From the NCBI GenBank assembly GCA_028023455.1, contig JAQFVV010000570.1:62001-126000 (forward strand): a stretch of DNA of 64,000 nt. The letters run 5' to 3'. Positions 49,850 to 61,663 of the stretch are shown piece by piece. The position numbers were made by a program, and so were the translations under genes. The notes under the pieces are model-generated. The model was not told the origin of the DNA. It was given only the letters and a program-made list of their open reading frames with translations, and did not search any database. Origin of the DNA: Epiperipatus broadwayi (taxonomy: Eukaryota; Onychophora; Udeonychophora; Euonychophora; Peripatidae). Within the stretch, counting starts at the first letter, position 1; each line of letters starts with the position of its first letter.

Positions 49850-50950
49850 ATATAAAAGCCCTTTTCGGTAATACTAAATTTTTTTATCCTTTTCAATATC
49901 TCTTACTAATACCAACAAGTATTATCAATTTATTTATATATATCCCTTTATATTACTTTTCATTCTTTATCCATTACCCAATCATTCGTTAAATCAATTG
50001 ACTTTTTGTAAATGTTCATACATGTATTTATATTATTTTATATAATTTGTTTCATACATTTTCCTTCTATTTATTTCCTTTATATAATTTAATGGTCTTA
50101 TGTTTTTAATACTATCTATTTTATGTCCAAATTTTAAATAATGAACTAATGCAGATCTATCATCCCTCCTTTCAATAGCACTATTATGTTCTTTTGCCCT
50201 TTGTTCTAATTGCTTTGATGTTTGTCCATAGTAAACCATTTTACATATCCCGCAAGTAATTTTATATACTGTTCCCTTTATATATTTCATATCATCTTTA
50301 ATTTTATAATTTCTTATTAATATATCTAGATTTTTACTATTAGACCATTCTATTTTTATATTTTTATCCATATAATTTTTATTTTTAGTTAATATATCAT
50401 AAATTTTAGGTACATATGCAATTTTAATCCATTTTATATTATTTAATATGTTATTTCCTCTAATATTATTTTTATTATCATATAATATATTCCTAATATT
50501 TCTAGGATTATATCCATAGCTAGAATATAATTGAATAAATTGTTCTTTTTGTACTTCAGCAGTTTTTTTATCTGTATTATACCTATCATTTTTAATTTTA
50601 AAATTCTTAATTACTGCCATCTTTTGCATCCATGCTTGTTGTGAATCCCTATAAATTATTTTCCTTATTTTAATCTTCTTTAATAAAATGATTTAATACA
50701 ATCATATTATTGTTTATCTTTATTTCATATCTAAATATTTTATTTTATTATCTATTTCTTTTATCATAAACTTTATATTATTTCTATTATTATTAAATTC
50801 ATTATATATATTTTTATAACTCTTTTATTTCCTATTACTAAAATATCATCTACATATTTAAAATACACTTTTATTTTTTTATTTAATATTCTATTCTTGA
50901 CAATATGTAATTTCATTTCATTTATAAATACCACAGTTTTAATCTTAATA
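49850..50950 (-). pseudogene. Penelope-like element fragment: reverse transcriptase end and GIY-YIG endonuclease
   Basis: On the minus strand a reverse transcriptase segment (50950-50720) contains FKYVDDILVIGNKR; the YVDD catalytic motif is at 50856-50845. It continues to IKFMIKEIDNKIKYLDM before a stop. A second frame (50629-50033, 198 codons) has the Penelope linker WIKIAYVPKIYDILTKN and a GIY-YIG domain: GTVYKITCGICKMVYYGQTS, then KEHNSAIERRDD and ALVHYLKFGHKID. This combination is diagnostic of Penelope-like elements. The 5' part is missing and the two parts are out of frame. The 3' end (about 49850-49920) has TTGAAAAGG ... CCGAAAAGGGC, a decayed version of the block in the 660-bp foldback. 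Confidence 0.9.
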
Positions 50951-51781
50951 AAAAAATAATACTAATAATGATGATGAAAATAAATACTTAAATAAGTGAA
51001 CATGTTATGAAAATATCGACAACAAAAAAATTAATAACTAAGATAACCCCTCGATTACATCTATCTTTATTGTTGTGAGAAACCCAAATTGTAAATCTGT
51101 GCTGTGAACACAGCAGTGTGTGACCAAAATAAATATGTACAAATAAAATGTTTTAATTGAAAAAAAAATAATTCATTCAAAATAAAAGTTAAATTAATGA
51201 AAAAAAAAATAATGAAAATAAATCATTATCAAATGTCAATAAATGTTAAATTAAGATTGTGGTGTGTGAGAGAGTAAAGCCAGAAATTTCATATCAGATT
51301 TTGGGTTGGATTAAGCCTTTTCTTGCGGCAACTTTGTTCTACAGATGAGTATGTGCGTAGATTAAATATTGATAATGATGTGCCAGTAGAAAGTCCTGAC
51401 TCAGTAATAATAAAACTGGAAGAAAAATTCTAGTAATGGAATAAAGAAATATTTTCATAAGACGAATGTGCAGTAGAAATAATCTTGCCATTTGTAGATT
51501 CAAAGTTGGCATTCGTGATCTGTAGTGCACAAAATTGGCCCAAACTGTAGTCATGACTTCCACAAGCAATTAAAAAGTTGGTTTAATCAATACAAAATCG
51601 ATCTGTTTGTGAATTGCCTAATACTTTACTGGCTACTTCTCTATATTACCAGTTAATAACAATGATAGTAAAAGAAAATCTGACATACACCTTGAAAATT
51701 TGTTAAAGTTTATTTTATTAAGAATTTAAAGTGGTCAATACGTAAGGAATTGACGCACTTAAATGCTCAATTGGGGAAGGA
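50951..51781. other. Interior of the intron 1 LTR element, unassigned
   Basis: AT-rich at first, then a less AT-rich stretch (51250-51600). The open frame on the minus strand at 51339-51569 looks like chance. Short plus-strand runs may be decayed coding sequence, but I cannot name them. The segment ends in the purine tract before the right LTR. Confidence 0.5.
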
Positions 51782-52022
51782 TGTAATGTAACAATGTATA
51801 TATATATACACAGTACATAAGTGTGTGTATATAAAAGAGTTATATGATTTTATAAATAAAATAAGAATTACATTTCAATATTTAATTATTTGAAAAAAAA
51901 AGTTTAATTAAAAGAAAAAGTAAAGAATCTCTGGGATTAAGTTAAACTAATTATAACTTATATTTCTTTTATTTTGCTTATTAAAAGTTTATACTTAATT
52001 GAAAACAAATTCTGTACAGTAC

Positions 52023-55007
52023 TGCCATGGTCAGGTTCAATCCCTTCTCATTGCACCTTTCAGTTTAACAACCAAACCCATCTGTGCTGGATTCAAACCC
52101 TATTAAAACCATTTTTTTAAAAAAAATAAATGTATAATCCTAACTATCACGGCTGGTTGTGCAGCATTATATATGCACATACGAATAAACGCTGTACATA
52201 CATAGGTTAGTAAGTATTACAGCAAGTATGATTTAAATTTTACATTTTATAAAAAAATGATTTATGCTGTAATTTTAAATAAAAATATCAATTTATTAAG
52301 TTTATGAAATATAATTTATATGTGCATATATTATTCACCTTATATAATATATATAGTGGTGTGGTTTAATTTTGTAAAAAAAAAAAAAAAGCAAAAGACT
52401 TTTAATTATATTAATTAAAAATAAAAATAATGAATTGAAATAAATTATATTTTACAAATTTAATCTTGTAATCAAGTCAAAGGTATACTAAAAATAGCAC
52501 AAAAGTGAAAACTTGACAAGATAAATTTGAGTGTTCAGATTTAATTAAATATTAAACAATTTCTTGTACTAATGAATTAAATCACCTAAGGGCATGACTA
52601 CGGATAAATAATAGCTAAAGTTAATTGTATTTTCCCACTCTGTAAAAGATTGATCAAGCCAGGCATGGACTAGAAAATAAAACCTCAGACTCTTACGTAG
52701 TGCGATCAATCTGAAAATTTAGAGATAAGAAAGTATAGCCAGTATAAAAAGGACAATATTTCATTTTGAAGGTTTGTTCTTCTTCTTTATTCTTGTTCTG
52801 AAATCTTGCTCTTTATTATTACGCTTGGTGATGTAGTCAATTATTTAGAAGAGCATCGCTGAATGAAGGGCGACCAATCCACAGAAAAACAGTATGCAGA
52901 TCGCAAGATGTCCCCAACAACTGAAGCTAGCAATGTAAACCATCCAGCAGCAGCCTACTGCCATATTGAAGAAGATGCTATCTAAGGCCTGAAGATCCAG
53001 CACCTATCTGTCCAGAAAATTAACCAGTAATATAAAATCTAACATCCACAGAGCTCTGTGATAATTCTGTATAATTATTATTTAATCTTTAAAATTATAA
53101 ACCAAGTTAGCTAATTAAATAAATGTACCTAAACACAATTAATTAAATATAACTAAATGTAAATCTTTTCTAATGTTAAAAGAATTTCTCAAACTCTATT
53201 TAAATTAATATTGTTTAAATTTGTAAATGACTTGCTTGCTTTTATAATATCCTTTCATTAAGAAATGAATTTAATATCTTGCTAATTTAAATTATATCAC
53301 TGTGGTTGTGCCTATAATCTTTCTTTATTATTTATCTTTATTCTTATGTATTTCATATGCCCATACTTCAAAACAGTGAGCATTTTACTTTCAATAAATT
53401 TTAAAGAGGATATAGTTTATATTATCTTCATGTAATTATTATCTAGTCATTAATCAAGCATGCTGTTTCGAAAATCCTATATTTGCAATAATAATGAATC
53501 GCTCTGTGTTCGTCATTATTAGTTATTATTTAAAATGAATATACATGGTGGCTTGCTTTTAAAACTAATCTACAATTTTATATGCACTGGTCTTTGGGAT
53601 TATGAAAGTATATTAGTTATTTAGTTATTTTTAAGCAGCCCATCAAATATACTCCCTCCCCTTTTTGTCTATAATACTCATATGTATAGATTGAAACATA
53701 ATTTTATGCCCTTTTAGACACTTAATTAGTGATTGCTAATTAGAATTAGTTTCTAGTAGGAAGACTGACAAGCTATCATTCTGGCATATCTATAATATTA
53801 AATATGTTCCATGTTTCCTTCGCTTGGCAGATTAGATATGTTCTTTGCTGCATCTTCTCCTTCAGATAGGATCTCGGGTAAGGCCATCCCATTTTACCTT
53901 CCTTCAGGGCTTGCACCAGTAAAATCTGTTGTCGAATTCCAGGCAATCGTGTTAGCCACCATGACACTTTTCGCAGCAGAATGCTCAGTCCCAGATACTG
54001 GTGTTTGTCACGAAAACCCTCAATATCAATCTATCCGTAGGACAAGTTCAGTATTGTTATTTGCCAGTGCTATAGCCAATGTAAACAAATGCAAACAATT
54101 CTATCCCCTTAATTAAATTATTCTATATTATTAACTTGAAATATATTTTGTTCTGAGGTTTAATCTATATAATAGAGCAAGTTTTTTACGTTCGCAAATC
54201 TTTATTAAAATATGTATATAATATGAATGTAATAATGAATAATGTGCTAAAGACTAGTGCAGCATTTTGTAATTATAGCCACCATTTCAGTAGGAATTGG
54301 CACAATCTGATTTAGGTACAGCTTAGTGATTCTATATATATATATATATATGCAAACCCTTGTAATTAGAAATTAATGAGAAGACATGTTAAGTCCTCAT
54401 TTTATAAAGTCTGCGTGCTTTTCCACATGATTTGTTTCATTATATCTAATTATTTTATCATTTAATAAATATACTGTACATTAAATTTATTCTGGTTTTG
54501 TAATTTCTCATTTTCAATCCAATTCAATCTTAGTTAATTATATATGTATGATACAACAATCTAGGTATTAAACAGGCAAAAATCTGTCCATATAGTTGTG
54601 CTGGTTAGCACAAGGTGGCACTACTATATGGAGAGATTTTTACCTGGTTACTAAAAACAGTTATGTGCTAGCATGAGATGGTGATCATGTGATGTTTAGT
54701 GGTTTAATCTAGGTATTAATTACAATTTATAAATATTATGTTTAATATCCATGCTGGTAGCATTTAAGTTAGTCAATATATATTTAAGTCCCTGAGTTTT
54801 ATGTTTCTCTCTGACCTATGCCGGCACGAAAGATAGAAATAATACGTGTAACTTCAAGTGTGATCGTTCGTAGGGTCTTGAGTTTTGGAATTCCGATAGA
54901 TGAGTTGAACCATGGTCTTATTTGGGCAGTCTCACTCCTGGTTTGGAAAGCTTTGGTCTCTTTGCCTGGATCTAGATTCTGTTACGCAAATATACAAATT
55001 TGATTGT
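52023..55007. mobile_element. 2,985-bp insertion in the right LTR, 8-bp target duplication
   Basis: tacagtac flanks it at 52015-52022 and 55008-55015; the left LTR is continuous at the matching site (about 46470). The inner ends are tgccatggtcagg and acaaatttgattgt, which are not inverted repeats. Inside are a TATAAAAAGG box (52743-52752), a coding-like but unrecognised stretch with open frames on both strands (about 53776-54116), and a short copy of the 443-bp hammerhead family's end (54566-54716). The class is unknown; the 8-bp duplication would suit a hAT-like DNA transposon. Confidence 0.65.
54566..54716. repeat. Short end-only relative of the 443-bp hammerhead family
   Basis: caggcaaaaatctgtccata is followed by ggcactactatatggagaga, ending ttttacctgg: two inverted family ends with a spacer of about 15 bp. 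Then gtgatcatgtgatgtttagt is the family's next segment, inverted relative to 59885-59910. The body with the hammerhead is absent. Confidence 0.65.
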
Positions 55008-56402
55008 TACAGTACGTAATCAGTTCTGGGGATAAGATTCCAGATTGATTAAATAAACAATAGTCACTAAATTTTCTATCTAATTAAAAATATAAGTAAT
55101 GAAAAATATAACTAACTAAAAATAAAAAAAATAAAGATCAAATGAATTGATAACATGGGTAACAAATCGAGGAGTAGACAGTGTCAGAGTATATATACTG
55201 CAATCACCTATTGTTCAAACACATATAGATACATATAGAAAAACATGCAGAAAAGAGAAAAGGAAGAAAAAAAGAGAGAAGAAATCAGAGTTTTAAAATA
55301 ATAGTCGACCAAGACCAGTTAGCAGTTCACTGAAGAGTAAAAACCAACTAAAACGAATGAATCCATCAAGATGAAACAATCTTTATATAGTCATAATGAT
55401 AAAAAATGTGTTGCTAGACCAAAAGCTGTGTTTGTTCTTTTCCATCGCCTGTCTTCTGAATACCTTTAGCCAGATGCAGAAATATGATTTCTGACTCGCA
55501 TTTGCCGATGTTTTTACCTGCCATAAACTAAATCTATGGAACTAAACCTAGCTATAGTACACTGAACCAAGAGGAAGCGACTATCAATAGGCCTACTCTG
55601 AATCAGACAATATCAGAAGACAGGGGTGATCAACCAGATACTATATAAAAATCCTAGGTAAATATTGTCTAGATGTCATTGATAAAACTTTTAATTTTTA
55701 TTTCAAGTGTGAACTGTTAAAATTTATTCCTAGTTAGAATTTTTAAATATCATTTTTAATTATTAATTTTTAACTATATGTAAATAAGCATGAGACTGTT
55801 TTAGAATATTGTAGTTTGAAATAGTATTCATATTTTTATTTAAATGTTTCAAATATTCCTTATGTTTTATTAATAAATATGTTATAAATTATTGATGTTC
55901 TTTATGTTTCTCTCTCTCTCAATTCACCTATGAATAAATAAATAATCTTATTTAGATATTCTCTGTTATGCCGATCTCATGCTTTAATAGTTAGCCATGG
56001 GTCAAGCGTTTGTAGTGCGTTAATGTCATCTCATGGTGACTGGTCAAATGGCTGGATAGTTCCCATAGGGTTTAAACCCATCATAAATACCCCCATGAGA
56101 TGTATCCCACTTCTTGCAGTTATAGAGAGGGTACGCTGGCTGTAAAAGTGACCGTTGTTTTAATATTTTTTTATTAAATCTCGGTCTGACTAGGGATATG
56201 GTTAATATGCAAGTATTGATTATATTTATTCCTCAGCTTGAATAACGAGGTCTAGAAATAAAATATTAAAGATTAATATGAGCTAATAATGTAAAATAAT
56301 AAGTAAATAGACACAGAATAAATCATTAAGAAGATAAATTTATATAACATCTTTCAGGCAATAATAAATAATATGCATTTATTTTAAAAAATTAATACTT
56401 GC

Positions 56403-56666
56403 CTGACAAAATATTCTATACATGGGAACTGCAGCATAACTCAATCCTCCTACAGTTATGGCTATAGCAGTTATATAAAGCATGACATTTTTATTTTTCT
56501 GTTGTTGAATTTTCTCATATTGAGAAATATTACAAGTATTGATTTTTTTCAATGATGAAAATGGCAACAAAAAGGTTTTTCTCAAAGTACCAGTACAAAT
56601 GGTTCTTCTTATGATATTATTACAAACAATTTGAAGGGGCAATCTCCATTTATATACACAACACAT
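56403..56666 (-). CDS. COX11: COX11 exon 1 (residues 1-88): mitochondrial presequence and inner-membrane helix
   Basis: COX11 is an inner-membrane protein that delivers copper to the CuB site of cytochrome c oxidase subunit 1. This exon gives residues 1-88. The N-terminus is basic and free of acidic residues, as in a mitochondrial targeting peptide. A hydrophobic helix spans about residues 61-82 and is followed by the family hallmark LSYAAVPMYRIFCQ, whose Cys87 matches a conserved family cysteine. The start is the first Met of the open frame; initiation upstream in an unseen exon cannot be excluded. Protein similarity breaks off exactly after FCQ, where the DNA reads CAG|GCAAGT. This is the classical GC-AG donor, not GT, and the joined frame is phase 0. 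The alternative GT three bases further on would shift the frame of exon 2. The right end of a large LTR element (56349) lies only about 53 bp beyond this donor. Confidence 0.95.
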
Positions 56667-57943
56667 ATTTAATAACCATTTCTAATTAAAAGAAAAAAAA
56701 ATTCTTAACATATTATAACTATAAAAATATATTTGCATAAATGGATACATATGTATCTAAAGTGAAAAAATGATTGTATACATAATATATATTATGATGG
56801 TATGGAGTTATCTGAGGTGAGGCTGTGGTGATGAAAAATCATCATCCCTAGTTGAACATTAATCTAAATTTAAATATACAAATATATAATGAATAATCAA
56901 ACATAAAAGGAATAAGCATGTGACTTCAAATTTAAAAGGTGCATTAGAGATCAGCAAAGAACTACCTACATAAGTTCACATAATCATCATCAGCATTACA
57001 AAGTAATATAATAATAATAATCATCTTCATGAATGATCACAAAGAATAAAATCAACAATCAATCATGTGAGACTAAATTTGAAAGTGGTCCACTATAGAC
57101 CAGGTTAATTATTTAGCCTTTGCCAAACTTGGGGTAGATTATATAAACAATAATTTGGATGCACAAATTTAAATTTTAATCCATCAGAATAAAACAATTA
57201 CAAAAAATAATGTTCGGATACAGAAACATGCCGATCATCATCTATGCCCTCTGGAAATTTGATACTATTTATGTACCGGACAATTATAAACTCAATATAA
57301 TAATTAATCTAAATAAAATTGAAACAAACAACTAATTATATTTACACTTATTTAATTATTAACCTAGCTTTCATCTCTTATTGAGACCTTTTCAAAATAA
57401 AAAAAAAATTAATTTCTAATAATAAAAACTAAATCTGCATGGACTTTAAAGAATATTCCTTTGTGCTAACCAGTATTAGAGAAGTAATGAAATCATCATC
57501 AACTGGATGTCCATAGCACTAAACATAAACCGCAATCTATCCAACTCAGTGAGCAAGATCTCTATAACTTACTGTGCGCAACAGATAATACTAATATATG
57601 TTTTAAATCTAGTTTAGGATTAAATAAATTTGTTGGAATAACTTACAAATATAAATTTATTAATTAGAAATAATAATTAATAAAATGAAATTAAAGTCTG
57701 CTAAATACACTTTAAATTCAGCATTCTGATTCTGATTAGAATACAAAAAAAATATGCTATTACATAGTAATTTATATATATATATCTCAATACGTTGGCA
57801 TAAAACACACCTATACATAAGCATTCAGATGTGGTGCATAATAATTTAAAATTAATATCTTTGATTATCATAAACCAATAATAAAATTGCATTTTTATAA
57901 TACATAATTAATTTTAACATATATGTAGTTGATGACTGACTTT

Positions 57944-57978
<35 letters not shown>

Positions 57979-59461
57979 CTACATAACATACATATGTATA
58001 AGCACATAGATGTGCTGCAACACATTAGAATTGTCATACAGAATTACTTCATTTTAATAAAAAATGAATTAATTTTAACAGATAAGTGTGTACACACTGA
58101 TATTTATATCATAGGATATTTCATTTGTCTAAAAATAATAAACTTATTAAGCCATATTATATTTTCACAAGACATAATTAATTCCATGTTGAAAATATAT
58201 ATAAAACCAATGCACACATACATACATATTATTATCCCCCAAAAATTAAACTTATTAAGTAATTCATTACAGTATTTCTAATGGTAAGTAAATTTTTTTT
58301 TCTTTTTTTAACAAAAAATCACTAGATCCAGTTTGGAAAGTTCTTTTAAAATTTGAGCTATTTTTCCATTTAAAATAATAAAGATTTCAGAGTTGTTGTT
58401 TTTTTAATTTTAAAATAAATTTTTTATGAATCAATCCTCGGTTTTGAGATATATAGTTTAAGCCAAAACTTATATAATTTTAAACTTATAAATTAGATTT
58501 TAACTGCGAAGTTAATTTAAAATAATATTTCAACAAATTATTTTTCTACTCACCAACTAATATGAGATGTTCATGAAGTATATCTTCTGTATGCATACTA
58601 TATAACATATGGCTATAATAATTTTGCACTTCCTTTCATATTAGATAAAATTGCATATATATAAACTATAGCACAATATTTTTTATCAGTAAGCTGGCTA
58701 TTTACTGGAATCTCTTGGTAAAATGGTTCAGTCTAAAACAGTAGACTGACTTATTGACATCTTTGGGAATGGTATAAATCTAGTAACTATTGAGATTCAT
58801 TCATTATAATATGGTAGATTTCGGGCATGCCATCTAATACACATATACATGGATTATAAAACAAAAAAGGCTGGGCCTTGCCTACATGTAAATTCAAACT
58901 CTACCATTATACATTGGCAGCAGTTGAATACACCGTCTCTTGCCTTCAGTTATAACTTCATAATAATAGCCTTATCAGATGGTCTAACAATTTTAAACAA
59001 TTTCTTTCTACCTTTTTATACCCAATGGCAGAATTATATTTTTAATAAGACTCATTAAATTCCTGACAAAATTTCCAATAAAATGATATACCACAGGACT
59101 TAACTAACATAATCCATAATTCCAAAATATCAAAAAAATAGTCATTAATATTTTTCAATTTTTCAAAAAATCCCATAGCTATTCCTTCCTTGTTAAGTAT
59201 CTGTATAATCAATAAAGAGAAAGTGATAGAGAAGAGCAAGTCTGAAATTCTTTAGGTTGTAAAGGGTTTAGATACAATACATGTGAAGCTAAATAGAAAA
59301 AAACAAGTTTAGATTTAATACAATATAGAATATTATTAATAATCACGCTATTTTTATTATGTCTTTTCATCTAATGAAAAAAATTTTACTGTTAAGTAGA
59401 ATCCATCTAAAGAATAAAATCAAGTGATTGTAAAATGATTGTTTACAAGTAATTAAATGTT
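56667..59461. other. Upstream of COX11, unassigned
   Basis: The COX11 promoter should lie just beyond 56666 in this orientation, but I see no clear TATA box or initiator. The rest is AT-rich, with (AT)n at 57940-57980. The open frames at 57994-58281 and 58849-59058 have no recognisable motif. Confidence 0.5.
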
Positions 59462-60040
59462 ACATGATCACCATTTCTAATGTTAGCACATCTATTATTA
59501 ACAAAGGCAAAACTCTCCATACAGTCGTGCCACCCAGTGTAATCAATGGAAGCCAGAGGCCTGTGCATAAAATCCCTGTCTAGTGCCTACTCATCCAATA
59601 TCCCCAGACTAGTTTCTGGCTTGTGGCCTTTGTCAGTGAGGAGCTTTGGATCTGAGAGCACTGCACCTAGATCATAGGATCTAATGCAACCCTCCAGCAG
59701 CCACCTTTTATCTCTACTTAACTACAAAACTATGAGAATAAAATTGAAAACACAATAATATTTTCAATCTAAGCTCAATAGCTTATATAGTCATATGGAT
59801 CCTGAACTCAGTTCAGTACCATATATTTTGGTGTCTTTGGTTCTTCAACAACCATAGTCACCACTATCCTATTAGGCAGGATTGGCGTTAAACCACTAAA
59901 CATCACATGATCACCATTTTTAATGCTAGCACACCTGATATTAACAAAGGCAAAACTCTCTATACAGTAGTGCCATTGATTACTCCAGTTGGCACTGGTT
60001 AGTACTACTGTATGGAGAGTTTTGCCTTTGGTAATTAAAT
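59462..60040. mobile_element. Retrozyme-like repeat, 443-bp family, second locus
   Basis: A full monomer is followed by the start of another: acatgatcaccattt recurs at 59462 and 59905, exactly 443 bp apart, the same period as at 30991-31433. It ends with a short inverted end (ggcactggttag, then tactactgtatggagagttt, to 60040) mirroring aggcaaaactctccatacag near 59507. The body matches 30991-31590, including actcatccaatatccccaga and caccactatcctattaggca. There is one hammerhead-like motif. No protein. Confidence 0.75.
59601..59642 (-). ncRNA. Hammerhead-ribozyme-like motif
   Basis: Minus strand: TCCTCA, CTGACAA (59636-59630), stem II GGC/GCC, GAAAC (59616-59612), TA, GTC (59609-59607), TGGGGA. 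Stem I pairs at six of six positions. It is nearly identical to 31802-31843 although the two lie in different loci. Confidence 0.6.
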
Positions 60041-61512
60041 GTTATTATAACTATGCAGCAAAAAATAAACATATAAAGATAAAAATGTTAATGTAAATTA
60101 TCCATTAAAACTATTCATGATTCCTCATCTGATCACAGTCAAAGCAACAATGCATAATGATGTTGCAGAAATGACATATCAATTAATACTCTTAAATAAA
60201 ACAGGTAAAGTTTGAAGAAGTACACTATCTATTCCAGTTTCAGTTGATAAGCAATAAAACAGTCTCTCCAAACATGTGGAATCTGTCTAATCATCTCTAT
60301 AATCAAAAAATGCACCCTTTTTGTAGACAGGCAACCCTGGACTTTCTTTTTGAATATTATGAAACTACTAAGAGGAAATCTTGAGTAACCAGATAAACAA
60401 TACATATTTTCAGCTATGAAAAATTATATGGCTCACATGATCATTATGGCTATCTATACAGATCAATAATTTGAACCCAGTTCATGATAGATATCTGCTG
60501 CAGGGCCATCATTTGAAATCTCTTTATTGAGTTTGAATAATCACATTATTTTATATTATTGTAATTGGTAAATTTCTTAAGTTTTATCAACTATCACTTC
60601 TCTGTGTATCTGATAAAGTTCTAATATTTACATTGCCATGGTCATGTTTATATACATAACTGTGGCCACATATATAATTGGGCTAAATTTTATTGCAATT
60701 TTTACTTTTAATATTCAGATTTTTTTTACTCATTAAAATTTAGCCAACAAAATATATGAAAAGAATATAACATACAATTTTTTTCATCTATTTTTCTATA
60801 AAATAATTGAAAAAAATGCTTACAAATGATTGAAAATCTTTTAATAACTTCAATTGTAAAGTCTTTCTAATCCATCAAAAAAAAAAAACAATTATACAGT
60901 AAAGACAGTCTCTACATTTATGAGCTAATATGGCTTGTTAATTCTTTTTTAAAACAATATAATTATTACTTTTAAAAAATCACTAGCAAAAATTATGAGA
61001 GCTTAGTTTGTCAGCCCATAATGAGATCATAGTTAACGTTTGAATTACTTGAATAATCCATTATTCTCCCATGTAAATTTCTTGATAAACATTAATCCAC
61101 AAGAATAACAAAAGTGAAAAAGAAAGTGTTATTTGGTACGTTTGAAAGGAAAATAGATGCTAAATTGAATGAGGCAAAGTATGCATGCATAACATGTATG
61201 CTTTTTATATTGTAAGTTGAAGCCAAATGTGCTAATTTGAAAATATAAGCCTGTAACTTGTGAATGCATTAACTAACTTATTAAGCTATGATTGGCTAAA
61301 GTAATTATCTGCTTGGGCATCTAGCTTTGGACCATCCATCACTCTTCAGAATCTCAATTAATACACCACTCAGAAAATTCTATCATATAATTATAGTTTT
61401 GGCATGTTTTGTGATAAAAGAAATTTTCTATTGTGACAGAACGAGTTTGAACCCGGTCATAACTAGTATAAGAGGTAGCGATCATTACACATATATGTAG
61501 TCATGGTATACA
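60041..61512. other. Unassigned AT-rich sequence
   Basis: No gene or repeat family was recognised. Confidence 0.5.
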
Positions 61513-61663
61513 TAGATTTAATTATATTATGTGGTGGTTAGATAAATACACAGATAGAATGAGGGGGGAAGTGCTCTGTCATTTTGAATAGATTTAATTA
61601 TATTATGCGGTCGTTATATAAATACACAGATAGAATGAGGGGGAGGTGCTCTGTCATTTTGAA
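61513..61663. repeat. Tandem duplication, about 75 bp
   Basis: agatttaattatattatg, then acacagatagaatgaggggg and gtgctctgtcattttgaa, occur twice in a row with few differences. Confidence 0.9.

Larger units (their letters stand above)
46246..56349 (+). mobile_element. Nested LTR retrotransposon filling COX11 intron 1
   Basis: Two direct repeats of about 1.5 kb (46246-47752, and 51782-56349 after removing a 3-kb insert) bound an internal region of about 4 kb. The right repeat follows a purine tract (ttggggaagga, 51771-51781) and starts TGTAATG; the left one ends CATTACA, giving a 7-bp inverted end. The interior has gag remains and a Penelope-like fragment but no pol of its own that I could see. 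It is on the strand opposite COX11. No clear target duplication: atata on the left, tcttt on the right. Confidence 0.8.
51782..56349 (+). repeat. Right LTR of the intron 1 element, split by an insertion
   Basis: LTR sequence occupies 51782-52022 and 55008-56349 and matches 46246-47752 throughout. The middle is a 2,985-bp insertion. Its end at 56349 is 53 bp from the COX11 exon 1 donor. Confidence 0.8.
45857..56402 (-). other. COX11 intron 1 (10.5 kb), GC-AG type
   Basis: The donor is GCAAGT (56402-56397) after CAG, and the acceptor TTTTAG. About 10.1 kb of it is the LTR element at 46246-56349. Only about 390 bp on the exon 2 side and 53 bp on the exon 1 side are left as apparent original intron. 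Confidence 0.85.

Noticed and set aside
50033-50629. Open frame as a host GIY-YIG nuclease gene
   Set aside because: The linker before the domain and the YVDD reverse transcriptase just upstream identify it as part of a Penelope-like element, out of frame with its own reverse transcriptase.
53776-54116. Possible protein-coding gene
   Set aside because: Composition looks coding on both strands but no family is recognisable, and it lies inside a mobile insertion. Kept only as a note there.
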